64,000 nucleotides of DNA, from positions 247,804,843 to 247,868,842 of the forward strand of contig NC_090989.1 in assembly GCF_041146395.1 (NCBI RefSeq), read 5' to 3'. The stretch is from Eulemur rufifrons (Eukaryota > Chordata > Mammalia > Primates > Lemuridae). Position numbers and translations under genes: made by a program. The notes under the pieces are model-generated. The model was not told where the DNA came from and did no database searches. It saw only the letters and a list, made by a program, of their open reading frames with translations. This document shows, piece by piece, positions 34,248-47,861 of the stretch; within the stretch, counting starts at the first letter, position 1, and each line of letters starts with the position of its first letter.

Positions 34248-36272
34248 ATACTGACTGCTGTCAAGGTCTTAATATCTGATCTCAGCAAATATTAAGAGTA
34301 TTTATTGCCATGCTCCACTTTGAAACATAAAAATATGGAAAGAAGACCAAGAAAAGTGTTTCAAATAGCTTTATCTAATTATTCTTTTAAGTACCTATCA
34401 AATGTACTTATCATCATTGATGATACAAATTGATGTACAAATCACATATCATCACATATGTGATACTATTTGGGTGAAATAGTCATTGCAAAAAGGGAAA
34501 CAAAAAGATGGCATTAAAATTTCACAGATAAAAAAGTTGACTCTGCATGATTACATTAATCTATATTTAAAGAAAAAAGAGATCATAAAGCTGGAAACTA
34601 ATTTAAAGAAACAAATATGCCCTAGTTTAAATCTCTGCCCAAGTGACTTTTTAAAAATGTGTTGCCTTGCAAGGCACTCCATCAGAAAATTCTCCGAATT
34701 TACAGTTATTCGTGTCAATATGACATAGAAAAATGAGACTACATACAACCCAGAATAGACTATAATAGATCAAAGAAGTTGTCTGTGGTAACTGTTTTAT
34801 AGACAATGTATTAAACACTTAACAAATATGTAATGCTTATTAAATTGAATTAACAAACAAAAATGTCTCAAATTGAACTTAACTATAAAACAAACAAAAA
34901 TTGAAGGATATTAAGTAAGATTTTAGTTATACTTTGGCAAAAGCAAAAAACAAAAGTCAAACAAAAACAGAAATGGAATATAAATTAGTAATAAAGATCA
35001 TGAAATAATTTTTCATGGTCTTTCATGAGCAGGGTTTATAAAGGGAAATAAAAATATGTTGACATGCCATAAAAAACAAAAACATGAGGACACATATGAA
35101 CCAATCACAAAAACACTGACTTTTTAAAAACCAGTACTAATTAGATATAAATATGAAGCCTGGAGAGAAAAATATGCAACTGAAGAAAGCAGCAGCTATA
35201 AGATCTCAAAGAATGGGAAATAAGAATTAAGGCAAAAGTCATGTTTCAAAGGTATCTAAAATCTGAAAGGGCAAATTACCAGGTTTATAGAATCAGAATA
35301 CAAGAGGATTATATTTGCATGGGACACAGGAAGCACACTTGAGAAATCCTTTAGTCTTTCTTTAGCAGTAAGCATTTCCTAAACTGATTATCATTGATAT
35401 TAATTTTGATAGCAATAAACTCTCCCTACCTATAATATTTAGGAAGCAATGAAAAAAGATACAGGTTGGAAAAGGAGCAACAATTAGAAACTACAGGGGA
35501 AAACCATGAAGCAGAAGGAACATAACTAGTATTGTATAGGCAGAGTGGTTTTCATTTAGTTATTGCTGAATGGATTGAAATTAAAGCCACCAAATGAAAA
35601 TCTGGAGAACTCATTTCTCACTTTAATAACTTGTTTAGGAAATGAAAATTAGTATCTGGAGCAGCATGACTAACCACACTGGTAATAAAAATCTTATATT
35701 TCATGTTTGTAAATTATAAAACGAAATGTCTTAATCAAGTCTGAAAAAAGGACGAATTTATTCTTAATAAATTTCTCTACTCCTTAACTTGGATAAACCT
35801 TGAGTACATAATATCACTGACATTGATATTACTCAGCTTCAAAGTTTTCCAGTGAATAAAAATACAGCATTTCTCACCACATCCTAAGCATGAGTTGTCA
35901 AAATTTGGTTCATTCCTATGCACTTGGATATATGTATTCATACATGCCAATTAGGTTTCTTGTAAAATCAAAATTATAATTAACCTTTCATTAAATGTAG
36001 GATAATCTTCTATTCTGAAAGTTAAGCTAGATAGACCAAAATAGACATATACCTTCTGTGATCCAAACTGACAAAAAGCAATTTGTCCCATTATCTTAAC
36101 GAATGTCCCACTAAGTGTTTGCATCTGAAGATACTGACTAGCAATATGAGAAAATACCCCTGAATAGGGAGGATCACTTGCTGAGCTCAAACCAGACTTC
36201 CTGTGTGTATTCTCAGGTACTTTTGCTGAGTTCAAGTTACCAACCTCCTCTCAAGGTAATTTTATTTTAGGG
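34248..36272. other. No recognised feature
   Basis: About 2 kb of AT-rich DNA. A perfect 14-bp palindrome (atcacatatgtgat, 34451-34464) is probably chance. Open frames of 80 and 94 codons (34486-34728 plus, 35951-36235 minus) are not recognisable. Confidence 0.4.
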
Positions 36273-37151
36273 CTCTGTATTAGTGTGCTTGGGCTGCCAT
36301 AACAAATTATTATAGATTGGATGGCTTAAACAACATAAATGTATTTCCTAACAGTTCTTGAGGCTAGAAGTTCAAGATCAAGGTTCTGGCTGTGGGGGGG
36401 TGGGAGGGAAATTCTTTCCTATTTTAGGTTCATGGCTGAGGCCATGATAATGACAGATTAACAAGAGAAGAGCATAAAAATTTACTTAATGTAAGTTTTG
36501 TGTGACATGGGAGCCTTCAGAAATGGAGAGCCAAAGAAACCGAGAAACCTGTATAATTTTATGCTTAGGTTTAATGAAGAGTGGACAGTCATACAGATGT
36601 ATGATTGGACGATGGGATAATCTACTGGTAATAAACCAGGGGAATGGAGCAATGACTGTTCATATTCTTCTTTGTGTCTTTGGGTCTTAAGAAATTAAGA
36701 TGTTCCTTTCCTCCAGGTATACGAAGGGTACTTCTCAAATAAGGGTCTTATTACTTGCTCCAGGAGAGAATGAGGAGGGGAAGAAAAGAATGACCTTCCT
36801 GCTTCTGCTGTTTTCTCAAATGCCAAGGTGTCATATTTTGATGTAGCATGTCTTGAATTCCATCACAGCTGTTTTGATTCCTGGTCAGAGCTCTATTCCT
36901 GGTTTGCAGATAGCTGCCTTCTTACCATGCCTTCACATGGTCTTTCCTCAGTGCCATACACTTGGAGAGAGAGAGAGAGAGGGCTCTCTGGTGTGTTTTC
37001 TTATAAGGACATTAATCCTATTGGATCAGGGTCACAACCCTTATGACCTCTTTTAACCTTAGTTACTTCCTTACTCTAAACACAGCCACACTGGGGATTA
37101 GGGCTTTCACATATGAATTGTGTGGGAGACACATACATTCATTCTGTACCA
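36273..37151 (-). mobile_element. MLT1-type MaLR LTR, split by a nested insertion
   Basis: Reversed MLT1 LTR. The left part (36273-about 36394) has 'ctgtattagtgtgcttgggc', 'tgccataacaaattatt', 'ggcttaaacaacataaatg' and 'cagttcttgaggctagaag'. The right part (about 36886-37151) has 'cagatagctgccttcttacc', 'tcacatggtctttcctcag', 'ataaggacattaatcctatt' and 'ggggattagggctttcacat'. The two parts would join into one LTR if the middle were removed. A (GA)9 run sits at 36965-36982 inside it. No coding content. Confidence 0.8.
36395..36885. mobile_element. Insertion nested in the MaLR LTR, family unassigned
   Basis: About 490 bp interrupts the LTR above. It begins after a G-run and includes 'ggctgaggccatgataatga', 'cttgctccaggagagaatg' and 'tttgtgtctttgggtcttaa'. 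I have a sense of a known mammalian LTR-like repeat, but I cannot name it. Edges are approximate and I see no target duplication by eye. The inside shows no open frame of note. Confidence 0.55.
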
Positions 37152-37763
37152 AGGTCTTCCTGTGCTTACCTACTAATTCTATACCCAGCACTTTCCCCTA
37201 CTGCATTATCACATCAACTATATAGCTACTACTTATTTTCATATGCATATGCCTTTCTTTCTAGAGTAAAAATAAACTTTCATAAAGTGGACACGATGCA
37301 TCATTTATCACTGTTTAGTGTTGTGCTTCAGCCGACACGTATCTGTTTATGAGTGCCGATGGTTAATGTTTCAGAAATGTTGTGAGCTGTCTGTTAAAAC
37401 ATCCATGATTGAAAATTAAATTACACAAATATACAATTACATAAACTGTACTTAAAATAATGTTAATAAATACTCAGAACTCATCAGTTCCTAATTACTA
37501 TATTTTACCGTTATCTGTCCACTGGATGTTATTTACATCTATCGTATGTCTTTGGTGGAAACACTATATAACAGTGAGCTACTTTGTGTCTCTTCCCAAC
37601 TTTGTGTTCAGTAATGTCATGTTAGTAGCTTGAAATTAGCCGTAGTGGGAGTATGTGCACTATGAAAATTAATAAACACTGTGTCTTAAAAAAAAAATGT
37701 TCAACTGACTGCTTGCATCAGAATTGCCTGTGATATTAAGATGTCCAAATTCGTAGGTCCTAA
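37152..37763. other. Mostly unassigned; possible hAT scrap at 37700-37763
   Basis: 'gcttgcatcagaattgcctg' near 37712 followed by 'taggtcctaacctagat' loosely resembles a MER5-type hAT element ('catcagaatcacctgg', 'gggccccaccccagat'). An A-run lies at 37688-37696. Otherwise nothing recognised. Confidence 0.35.
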
Positions 37764-38132
<369 letters not shown>

Positions 38133-38149
38133 TAGAGGGCCGAAGAAGC

Positions 38150-38330
38150 TTCACTAAGTGCTTATTTCCTTAAATCATTATATCACACCCATGACATAGG
38201 AAGCACTATACTAAAACCCCATTTTACAAATGACCTTGTTATACAAGTACAAAGTAATAAAGCCAGGGTTCAAATCCAAATCTGACTCCACAGTTCAACC
38301 ACTAAAACACTGCATTATTCTATTTTCTTC
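38150..38330 (-). mobile_element. MIR SINE relic
   Basis: Reversed MIR: 'ctaaaaccccattttacaaa', 'tgaccttgttatacaagtac', 'taataaagccagggttcaaa' and 'tccaaatctgactccacag'. The head ('gttcaaccactaaaaca') is also visible. Confidence 0.75.
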
Positions 38331-39174
38331 CTAATTTGGGTATAGACATGGGACCACTTTTTTTTTTTTTTTTTTTTTTTTGACTTAAGAAAAATGCTAT
38401 TGTAGTTGTGTTCAGTGGATGGGTGGATGAGTAGAAAGACAAGCATCACAGAAATTCTTTCTCCCCTTTTATCTCTCTTTTCTGCTTATGGCATGTTGAA
38501 AATGTAACCAAGGACAAAAGATGAAAAGTAAAAGGAGGTATTGAGGTATCTTTAACTTGTCCTCCTATGAATACCTACTATGCATAAACAAACAAACAAC
38601 AACAACAAAAAAAAAAAACGAGCTCACAGATCAAAGAGAAAAATACCCACTTAAAGCAATATATTAATAGATTTTCTATAAAATAGCTTAGTGATTCCTA
38701 TTAAGTATAGATACTTGCAGAGATTGTGATATTTATATCTAAAATATATATAATCTCAGCTATTACAGGTATCATGAAACTCTGATATATACTAGTTTAC
38801 CTAGTTAGTAAAAAGTTATATGTTATATTGTGAAGGCAAGAAGTCTATGGAAAATATTTTCAAAATACTGATCACACATAAACATAGTTAAATACAAATC
38901 CTTGCCTTTATCATACTCTTAAAGAGCTCCATTGCTCAGAGGATTTGTCCAGAACATACAAGCACTGAAAGATAAGCAAAGTATGCCTATCCAAATACAG
39001 GGACGAATGGTCCATTATCAAAGATTCCCTTCGATGTAGTAAATATGGAAAGGACCATTCAGAATAATAGAAGATGAAGAGAAAAGGACAAGTATGTGCT
39101 TGGCAAATAATGACGTCAGACACATGGTATGTATTTACATATTTTGTAATAAAAAATAAGAACAGTCATGGTTT
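38331..39174. other. Unassigned; T-run 38358-38381 and A-rich tract 38586-38619
   Basis: A pure T-run of 24 bases and an AAC/A-rich run stand out. I see no retroposon body joined to either. No gene. Confidence 0.45.
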
Positions 39175-39395
39175 ATTAAGTTCTTTCTATGTATCAGGCA
39201 CTATAGTAAACACCTTACACATTAATGTCTTCTCCCCACAATAATTTTGTGAGATATGAACAGGCACAATTTACAGCAAAATAAGTAAGAAGCTACTATA
39301 GATTGAATAACCTGCCCAAAGTCACACAGCTTTAAATTGCCATAGCTGGGATGGACACCCAGCTTTACGAATGCTAAAGTTTATGCTGCAAAGTA
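39175..39395 (-). mobile_element. MIR SINE relic
   Basis: Reversed MIR in full order: 'tctatgtatcaggcactata', 'cccacaataattttgtgaga', 'aacctgcccaaagtcacaca', 'gctttaaattgccatagctg' and 'ggatggacacccagc'. Confidence 0.8.
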
Positions 39396-40389
39396 AAAAT
39401 GTCTTTAAACCATTTTAACCAGAGATTGTGTTTTGGATTAGTTTGTAAGGGGCTGCACCAGATTTAACAGAACCAGATACAAATGATAGACCAGCTGAAA
39501 GCCAACTATGAATGCCATTTCCACCACCTTCCAGGACTGCAGTTAGAGCATCAGCAAGATTCTGCCATACTCACCCTACAAAGTCATCTGTCTTCAGACA
39601 TTTGCAGGCTACTGTCTCTAGGAGATTTCTCAGTTATATTAACTCATTTTAAGAAGTCCCATAGCAGTTATTATGATAAGTCCTTTACCTGATATCTTGG
39701 TGCTTTATTTTAATCTCTAGAAACTTTATCAACTACCTGGGCACAATCTTTTTTATGCGAATGTCTTCCTACCCTGGTAGAATTCAAATAGGAATAAAAA
39801 TTCAGAAATCTGATTTAGACCCTTTACTGTAATAAATATGTACAATTAAGTAATGTATTTTAATTAATATGAACTTTTACTTTTTCAAATATATTTCCAG
39901 AATAAAAAAAATTAGATGATGCAACTCATGTTAAAGGTATCTTTCAAAAATAAAAATCAGATTATTCAACTATAAAGTGACTGGAATAAAGAAAGTGCAA
40001 AAGTGATTAGTATTCTAATCTTTACTTATTTTGGGGGGGGCGGGGACTTAGTGAATGGCTATGACCATAAATTAATCAAAAAAGAGCAAGAATATTTTGG
40101 CACTGTTACCATAAATACATGTGACTGTCTTAAGTTATTGGTTCAAGCAGACAGGGAAGAGAAAACCTACGCTTATGATTTGATTATATCTTATACTGTT
40201 TTTATCATCCCACCTGAGCAGTTCTGCATTTTGGAGGATAGTATAAAACACTATAAAATCATCAGGGCTGGTTTTCCCTTCACCATCTCCTCAAAACAAT
40301 CACGTAGGAGAATAAGGTTGTAGGCAATAAATATCTGTGACATCTTCCAATGAATTAATATAGAATCTGATCTTGAGCTACACATAAAC
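39396..40389. other. Unassigned; one 106-codon open frame
   Basis: A G-run (40033-40040, then CGGGG) lies inside the longest open frame outside the transposons: 106 codons at 40003-40323 on plus. It begins 'MISILIFTYFGGGG' and has no recognisable domain. Codon use and context do not suggest a gene: no promoter, no splice context, AT-rich flanks. I do not call it coding, but it is the best unexplained frame here. Confidence 0.35.
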
Positions 40390-40690
40390 TTCTCTAGATC
40401 TCATATCAAGCATTCATCTCTTCTTAGAGAGTCCTTCTTTAACCTGCTTAATCATATCAAATTCCCCTTTCAAGAGCTCTTGTTATTCTGCACACCTCTC
40501 TTTTGTAACACCTGCCAAAATTAAGATTTAACATTTTTTATGTGATTATTTGATTAATGTCTGACTCTCCTTCTAAATTACAGGCTCATTGAGAACTACT
40601 AAATGCCCAGAACTGCAGGGTTCCTGCCATATAGGAAGCACTCAAATATGCAGTTAAATAAATAAATAAGCAAATGAGTGAATGCAATAA
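40390..40690 (+). mobile_element. L2 LINE 3' end relic
   Basis: 'tctcttttgtaacacctgcc' and 'ctgactctccttctaaatta' lead to 'caggctcattgagaactact', 'ctgccatataggaagcactc' and 'aaataaataagcaaatgagt'. These follow the L2 3' end ('ctagactgtgagctccttga', 'gcacatagtaggtgctcaat', 'aaatgtttgttgaatga'). Confidence 0.65.
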
Positions 40691-41127
40691 CTCAATAGAA
40701 AGAACTTCAGTAAAAAGTCAACTGCAAAGGTTGTATTGTTGTTACATTTCTTTGCTGTTCAATTAGAAATTCACTCACCTAATTATTTTTAAACTTCAAT
40801 CACAGGCACTCTCTTTTCCATATGAAATTTATTGTAATAACAGTTAAACTGAATGTGGGAATTGGTTCCTAAATTCATCTATTTTATCATTATCATACCG
40901 GCAGGATTCAAAATTAGTATTTGGCAGCCTGGTTCACTGATTCTCCAAAAATTCATCTCATATTATACTCTGTCAGTTGTAGAAAGTCACTATCTTATTA
41001 ACTAACTCAACAGGAAGCAATGAAATGTCCTATGGCAAGTAGAAAAGACATAAATTAAATGATTGGAAATTTCTAGATGTTTGCTCTCTTGAGAAACACA
41101 TAAATAATGATAAAAACAATAGCAGCT

Positions 41128-41640
<513 letters not shown>

Positions 41641-41767
41641 AAATGAAGGAATGAATGAATGAAGTAGAATCTCTAATAATTTTGGCCTGAATAAAGTTAA
41701 TGTCAAGGAATAGTTAGAAAATATGATTTTATTCTTGGAAGCCCTATCAAAATAAACACTTTTGAAA

Positions 41768-42015
41768 CTTTAATAATAATAGCTAACATTTATGTCCCAA
41801 ATGCTTTATATACATGATATAGTATTTAGTTTTATAAGAAAAATATAGTACAAATACTAGAACATAAATGTTTATCCACAATTTACCAGCAAGCAAATTG
41901 AGACTCAAAGGGGTTAAGTAACTTGCCCAATTAACATACATCTGTTAAAAGACTGAGCCAACATTCAGATGCAGTTGTGTCCAATTCAATGACTGTCCTC
42001 TTAGTCTCTATACTA
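41768..42015 (-). mobile_element. MIR SINE relic
   Basis: Reversed MIR: 'gctaacatttatgtcccaaa', 'aagcaaattgagactcaaag', 'gggttaagtaacttgcccaa', 'gactgagccaacattcag' and 'gtcctcttagtctctatact'. The 'gttaagtaacttgcccaa' core is especially well kept. Confidence 0.8.
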
Positions 42016-44019
42016 CTTATTCCTGATAGTAGTTCCAACTTCTGTCTCACCATGGCCAAGTACACATGGGATCCTGAATCAATAGAGACACATTGTTTGT
42101 TTGTTCATTTTTCTAGAGGATAAAAAGAGAGCACAGTAAGAACAGTGAGAAAGGATGCTAGGCCCATTTCATCTTACTTCCTAAATGCCTAATTAGACCA
42201 ATATAAGGAGTCCAAAAGGATGTGTGAGACAAAACAATAAGGTAGACAAAAAACAGACAATTTAGGACATGTCAGACTCTGAAATTCTATGGGTTAGAGA
42301 ACAAATGTGTTGATATTCCCCTTATTGAGAAACTATGAAGAACTGTTGTGAGGAATACAAGAGTTAACTGAGAATAAATTAATTAAATAGAATATATATT
42401 TCTCTTCAGTTAAATCTTAGAAATTTCTATGAAATAGAGCCTTAAATTCTTCAGTATGACTGAATAATTGTAAGAAAAATATTGTTTTTTACCAAGGCCT
42501 TTTTTTTTCCCCCTAGCTCTTAGCCAATGCTCACTTCCTCTATCAGAACACATACCCACACTATGGCCAAGCTTTACCCAAAAGAAGAAACTCTGAGTGC
42601 ACTCTAAATGCACTATTAACAAGGCATCCATGATACAGAGAACCTTTCTTTACACCCTAGATACCACCCCATACTGGGCTCTTATTCAAATGACACATAA
42701 ATCTTCATTTATTTCTACAGCGCCCAATGATCACTGTCATAACACTGAAATTTTATATAACCTTCTAAATGAAAAAGTGGTAGGAAATATAATTTGGTAG
42801 CTTGCTAGGTAAAATAAGATGAACAATAATACATATGCAGATTTGTGGGGGGGAGGGAGTTAACAAATATATTGTAGTATAAATATAACTCCAAATCTGA
42901 TTCTAAGATACTCTTTATAAATACACAGTTCTTCAACCTCAAATAAATGTAGGTGTGTTTATCTGAAAAGTTACATTAGAATATGTAATGCTGACAATAT
43001 AGAAGAAAGAGTTATGGAATACTGAAAGAATTCTTTCACAGATCTAAAATCCAAGTAAAATATTTCTATCAATAATATTGGTGTATGCCTTTCAGTTAAA
43101 CCCAGCTGATTTAAATCCTGAAATATGTGCTTCTGATGCAATGGTAAACAATTTTGCTAAAATACCTTTTGCTATTAATATTTGTGTGTTAATCATCACC
43201 TTCCAAAGCTATAAGCCCAAAGCTCAGACAATTAACATCTTTATTATTGGAGGTGATCTGACATGTCCCCAGATATTTCATCCCTTAATTTGTGGAATAC
43301 ACGGAAAGTACAAAGAAAGTTTTCATAAAACAAGTAAAACCAGTGCATTTTTTATTATACTATAGGCATTAAACATTATCTTTATGCCATAGTCTACTCT
43401 CTATGTATCATTACATTATAAATATAGTATTACATAGTATTATTATTATACTATCTTTCTAGAATGGAGCACAGTAGTTTTGGTTGAACATTTTGTTCAA
43501 CCAACCAGTACATTTTTTCATCAAGTAAACAATCATAGCATTTGAAAGGTTTCAGGGAAATTCCAACAGCTATACAGTAGCAGTAATAGTATTACTATCT
43601 CTAACACACTTCCAAGCTGCTTGAAAATCTGCACATAAATAATGATGTAAACTAAAAGGCAGAGCAAGGAAACAACGCTTACAAAGATCAATTTTAATAT
43701 AATAGGATATTTAAAAAAAATTACTTCAACCAAATAAACTCCAGAGTTTATGTTGTCTCATTCTCACTTCCTCTTATTTCTTTCACTATTTTATGAGGCC
43801 TTGGGCATAATGATCATTTTGATCACACTGCAATTTATCAAAAATTCTACCTGAAAAGGTACAAGGAAATATAATTTGCTACCAAATAGAATTCAGTTAA
43901 TATTTGTTTCATGGGTTTGTAAATGAATGACAGGTTTGTTGGTTTTTATCTGCTTCATCTTAGAAGATGTTTCATAGGCAATCCAGTTCATGAATGCCAG
44001 TCATTATCTGATGATTCCT
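42016..44019. other. Mostly unassigned
   Basis: Contains a G-run near 42846-42853 and a hairpin at 43480-43504 (listed separately). A 95-codon plus-strand frame at 43078-43365 begins 'MVYAFQLNPADLNPEI' and is not recognised. There is no gene evidence. AT-rich throughout. Confidence 0.4.
43480..43504. other. Short perfect inverted repeat (hairpin)
   Basis: TTGGTTGAAC and GTTCAACCAA form a perfect 10-bp stem with a 5-base loop (attttg side, loop ATTTT). No T-run terminator or RNA gene context is attached, so a function is not implied. Confidence 0.6.
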
Positions 44020-44165
44020 GTGGTTCACAGAATTACATGTAAACTTTATGAGAGAAAAGAATTTTCTGTTTTGTTAACTGCTGTATCCCCATACCTATAT
44101 CAGGTTCAGGCATATACTCCAATATACCAGGTGCTCAATATTTGCTGAATAAAGATTGAATGACA
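44020..44165 (+). mobile_element. L2 LINE 3' end relic
   Basis: 'aactttatgagagaaaagaa', 'gctgtatccccatacctata', 'caggtgctcaatatttgctg' and 'aataaagattgaatgacac' match the L2 3' terminus order ('gtgagctccttgagg', 'tgtatccccagcacctag', 'gtaggtgctcaataaatg', 'ttgttgaatga'). Confidence 0.7.
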
Positions 44166-44384
44166 CACATAATTCAAGGGTTCTTTTCATACTGAAACAA
44201 AATAACAAAGTCACAAATTCCATTATTTTCAATACTTTTTCTCTAAGGATATTTTAAATTATAACTTAATTATAGTTATGGATTACATTGGATTTAAAGA
44301 ATGTGTAAATGTGGTTGGTCTGTCACATTTATTGAATATATGTATTTGATGTCCTTTAATGTGCTAGGCACTGTGATTCATAAT

Positions 44385-44825
44385 AGAGAAGGATTCTGCT
44401 CCCACATCTGTGCTAATGTATCCCCACCCTTGCATTCATCACAATGTATTGTAATAATATTTGTCATTCCCTATATACATCATGTTCTTTCATCCTCTAT
44501 GACATCCCATCTGTCCTCCAGATCCATTATTCCACTGCCTAACTCCATGTAGTACCAAGTCCTGCCGAAATATTCGTCTTCTCTGAAATATTCCTTCCTC
44601 AGTTCCTCTTTGCCACTCACTAGTCATGCAGGGGCTCCTTCCCAAAAACCTTCTGAGCAATTGTCACATAGTGCATAAGGGTATGTACATGTCTGTCTCT
44701 TCCATTTCTCTAACTATCCTAACAGACTTTTCCTGATTCACTTTTGTATCTCAAAGGCCTAACACAGTTCTTGACATAGAGCAAGTCCTAAATTGCTGTG
44801 AACTGAAAGAATGAATGAATTTAGG
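44385..44825 (+). mobile_element. L2 LINE 3' relic (possibly two pieces)
   Basis: The first piece (about 44395-44470) has 'cccacatctgtgctaatg' and 'tcacaatgtattgtaataat'. The second (about 44570-44825) has 'ttccttcctcagttcctct', 'gtctgtctcttccatttct', 'ttttgtatctcaaaggccta', 'acacagttcttgacatagag' and 'gaactgaaagaatgaatgaa'. Both match the L2 3' end. The first piece repeats a segment that the second also covers, so two copies or an internal duplication are likely. Confidence 0.65.
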
Positions 44826-46394
44826 ATGCTAAATTTAGCAACATATTTTCTTACAAGCTGGGAGAGTTTAGAAAGTATCATACAGCAAACCTATCTTATT
44901 AATTTTACACATAATGAAGGAAACCAATTTTGGTTATGATGTCTTCAATCAAACCAAAATGACAACCTAGAAATGTCAGGGGTGGAAAAAAAAACATAAG
45001 TAATGATATGACATGCAATGAAACCTAAAGTCAGGATTTTAGTAAATTTATTAATTACTTGCCCCTCATTCAATTACTTGATGAGACTAGATTATAAATT
45101 CATCACATAGAACTAATATCAACTTTTTCTATTATCATATTGTATATGTAGGGGTCATTTACTGCTCGTCTGATGCTTATGTTTCAAAAATTAGAGTCTT
45201 GAAACTATTTTCCACAAGAAACATTAGCTGATTATAACTCCTACATACGCAGTTATTTATTTTTCCCCCAAATTACAAAAGAAAAGATACATGAAACACA
45301 AATTCTTTTGAATCCTCTTATGTGATCATGAAAATGAAATAAGATTTTCATCTTTTCTATTTGTCCAGCCTTTCTGTTGACACCCATGATACTGGTTGAA
45401 ATTTAGATTCTTCTTGAGAATTGAAAATTGTAGTTCCAAATCTGATACCTCTTGGGAAATTATCAAAGGATTACTGTAAAGGAAAAGTACAAGCTACAAA
45501 TGAATGCTCTATTTTGACAGCCAAAATAGTTAATCATTTTATTTTATGTTTCTCAGTTATGCCAATGGACCCCCATGGAAACACAGACTCTTCCCCTGTT
45601 TAGATTTACAGACATTATTGCCAAAATAAAATACTGTAAGTAGTAAGAAGAGGAAGAATTCCATGCAAATAGTGACATTTCTAAAATGTGTTTTTGCTAA
45701 ACATTTACAAGGGTAGAAAAACAGAATCCATTTTATTTAAACTTAAAAGCTAGATGAGAATGAAACGGCTCTCATACAGCACTAGTTATCAAATGTTCCA
45801 GGGAACCTTATAAGGTATTATCCTAGATCTACATATCTGGGCCACCTGATAAATGGTGCCTCCTTTGCAGTGCAGAAAGTGAAGAGCCTCTGCTCTCAAC
45901 CACCAGGTACTTTACCAGAATCAGATAATGCATATCGTGGCCACAGGACAGTCCAAGCAAATACTGATTTCTCCAAGTCATAGGAGGGTGTCTACAGCAA
46001 CAAAATAATTTTAATCCTAAATTTCACATTTGGCTAATTCATCTTGCCCAAGATTTAAGTAGCCAGTCAGGTTCAAACATGAATTTCTATAGGTCCCCCA
46101 AATCCTTAAAGGGCCCCACAGACATGAAAGATGGATGAAATGCACATGATATTTTTGTTTTGGATTCTATTATCCACTATTAGAAGTTACAGTTAATGTT
46201 TTTCTTGACTAATAGTTTGGCTCACAGTCTCCCATACTTCATATTCAAAACTTCAAGAAACTAAGTAAAGCACAACTAATTATATGTGTTCCCAAATAGA
46301 TATCCTAGTTAGTTACGCATCAGTCTAAGTTTTGATAACTACAAAAACATTAGTAATAACCATAAAAAAGAAGAATGATGATGATAAGGATGTA
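44826..46394. other. No recognised feature
   Basis: Unassigned AT-rich DNA. Nothing in the stretch can be supported as gene, RNA or named repeat. Confidence 0.4.
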
Positions 46395-46625
46395 TTGATT
46401 GGCTACCATATGCCAGCCACTTTGCTAGAATCTGTGCCTAAATTGTATTACTTAATATAATATTACAAAAAAAATAGGTACTAATGATATTTTCATTATA
46501 AAATGAGGAAACCGAGGCTTAAACAGACTGAGCAACATATCCAAAGCCTCATAACTGTAACAGTTGGAGCCAGGGTTCACACCAAAGTTTACTGGGCTCC
46601 AAACTGCGTTCCTAACCAGTGTTGT
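46395..46625 (-). mobile_element. MIR SINE relic, nearly full length
   Basis: Reversed MIR: 'gctaccatatgccagccact', 'taatataatattacaaa', 'aatgaggaaaccgaggctta', 'actgagcaacatatccaaag', 'ttggagccagggttcacacc' and 'ctgggctccaaactgcgttc'. Overlapping open frames on both strands are translations of this SINE. Confidence 0.85.
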
Positions 46626-47861
46626 GTCCCAGGTACAACACAATCAAGTAACAACATCTGTGACAAAGGCCATCTTATCCACTTGTACTCTAGACACAAT
46701 TCCAAGGAAAAAAAAAAGCTTCCTAGGCACTCATAAAATGGTTGTAAACATAAATCAATTACTGGTTCTAAAATAGGGAAAGTCAAGTACAAAATCAAGA
46801 TTAATTGTTAACTATAAAACCAAATATGCTCATCATCAGGTTCAAGTAACTTAACTCATATAGTGACATATAAACCATAATTAATATGGATGCAATGCAT
46901 CACATACTTTATGTGATGGGGGCAGGGCCTTCTAAAGTAAAGAAGTCTTTACTTGAAAGATCTTACTTATGACGTATCTATTTATGACACAGAATTTTTC
47001 TTAACAAAGAGTGCCAATAGAGCTTTTGTGTTAGTTTCTGTTGTCCAAGGTCATCTGTAAATTTTCTCTGGGGTTGACAACAGAGGATATTTAATAGAGA
47101 TACAGAGAGATGAAATATATCTGTATAATAAGGTCTAGATTACAATATCATCAGTAACATTTTTAAACATGAACATAATTCATGTATTTAAAAATAAACT
47201 TAAAAAAAGTTAATTTTATAATACAGTAGTAGATACATAATAACAAATTCTATAAAAAGGATTCTTAAAAAAGAGTCACAAAATTTGCCATGATATTTTA
47301 TCAACAAAATCAAAATCCTATGGGAATGACTAATTTTTTAATATATCTATCTCTGTTTATATGTTTTTATACATATGTTTCCTTCTTTTCTGGCAACAAT
47401 GACAAACAAAAATATAGAATAAATAGTTCCCATAGAAATAATTCAGGTATTTTATAATAAAAGTAAAATATTATAATTAATGAGTCATCATAATAATTTT
47501 ATCAAGAACTAAGATAATTCAAAAGCCCTGTTTTACACCTGAATAAGAAACCAATAATTTCAAAATAAATATATCTGACATCCTACACTAATTTGTTTTA
47601 TCATTATTATTCCTACTGTTAATAATAAATAAGAAATGTATACTTGTAAATCATTTGCCATTTATAAAACACTTTCACATACACTAACCTCTTAAAATTA
47701 CCTTATTTTATAATGTGTCCTATCAATTTTCATATAAAATTTTCCCAAAAAAGTTAAATATTTAAAATCAAATAACCTGTCATTTTCTGACAATGGTATA
47801 TAAACAATGTAAAATTTAACATCTAAATAGTACCGCTTAGATTAAAAACAAAAAAATAAGC
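46626..47861. other. Unassigned; possible MIR scrap at 47655-47735
   Basis: 'ttataaaacactttcacata' and 'cactaacctcttaaaattac' near 47660 loosely match reversed MIR ('taaagcactttcacatac', 'attatctcatttgatcc'). The rest is AT-rich with nothing recognised. Confidence 0.4.

Noticed and set aside
34441..34465. Palindrome atcacatatgtgat as a regulatory site
   Set aside because: A 14-bp AT-rich palindrome is expected by chance in a window of this size, and there is no gene nearby.
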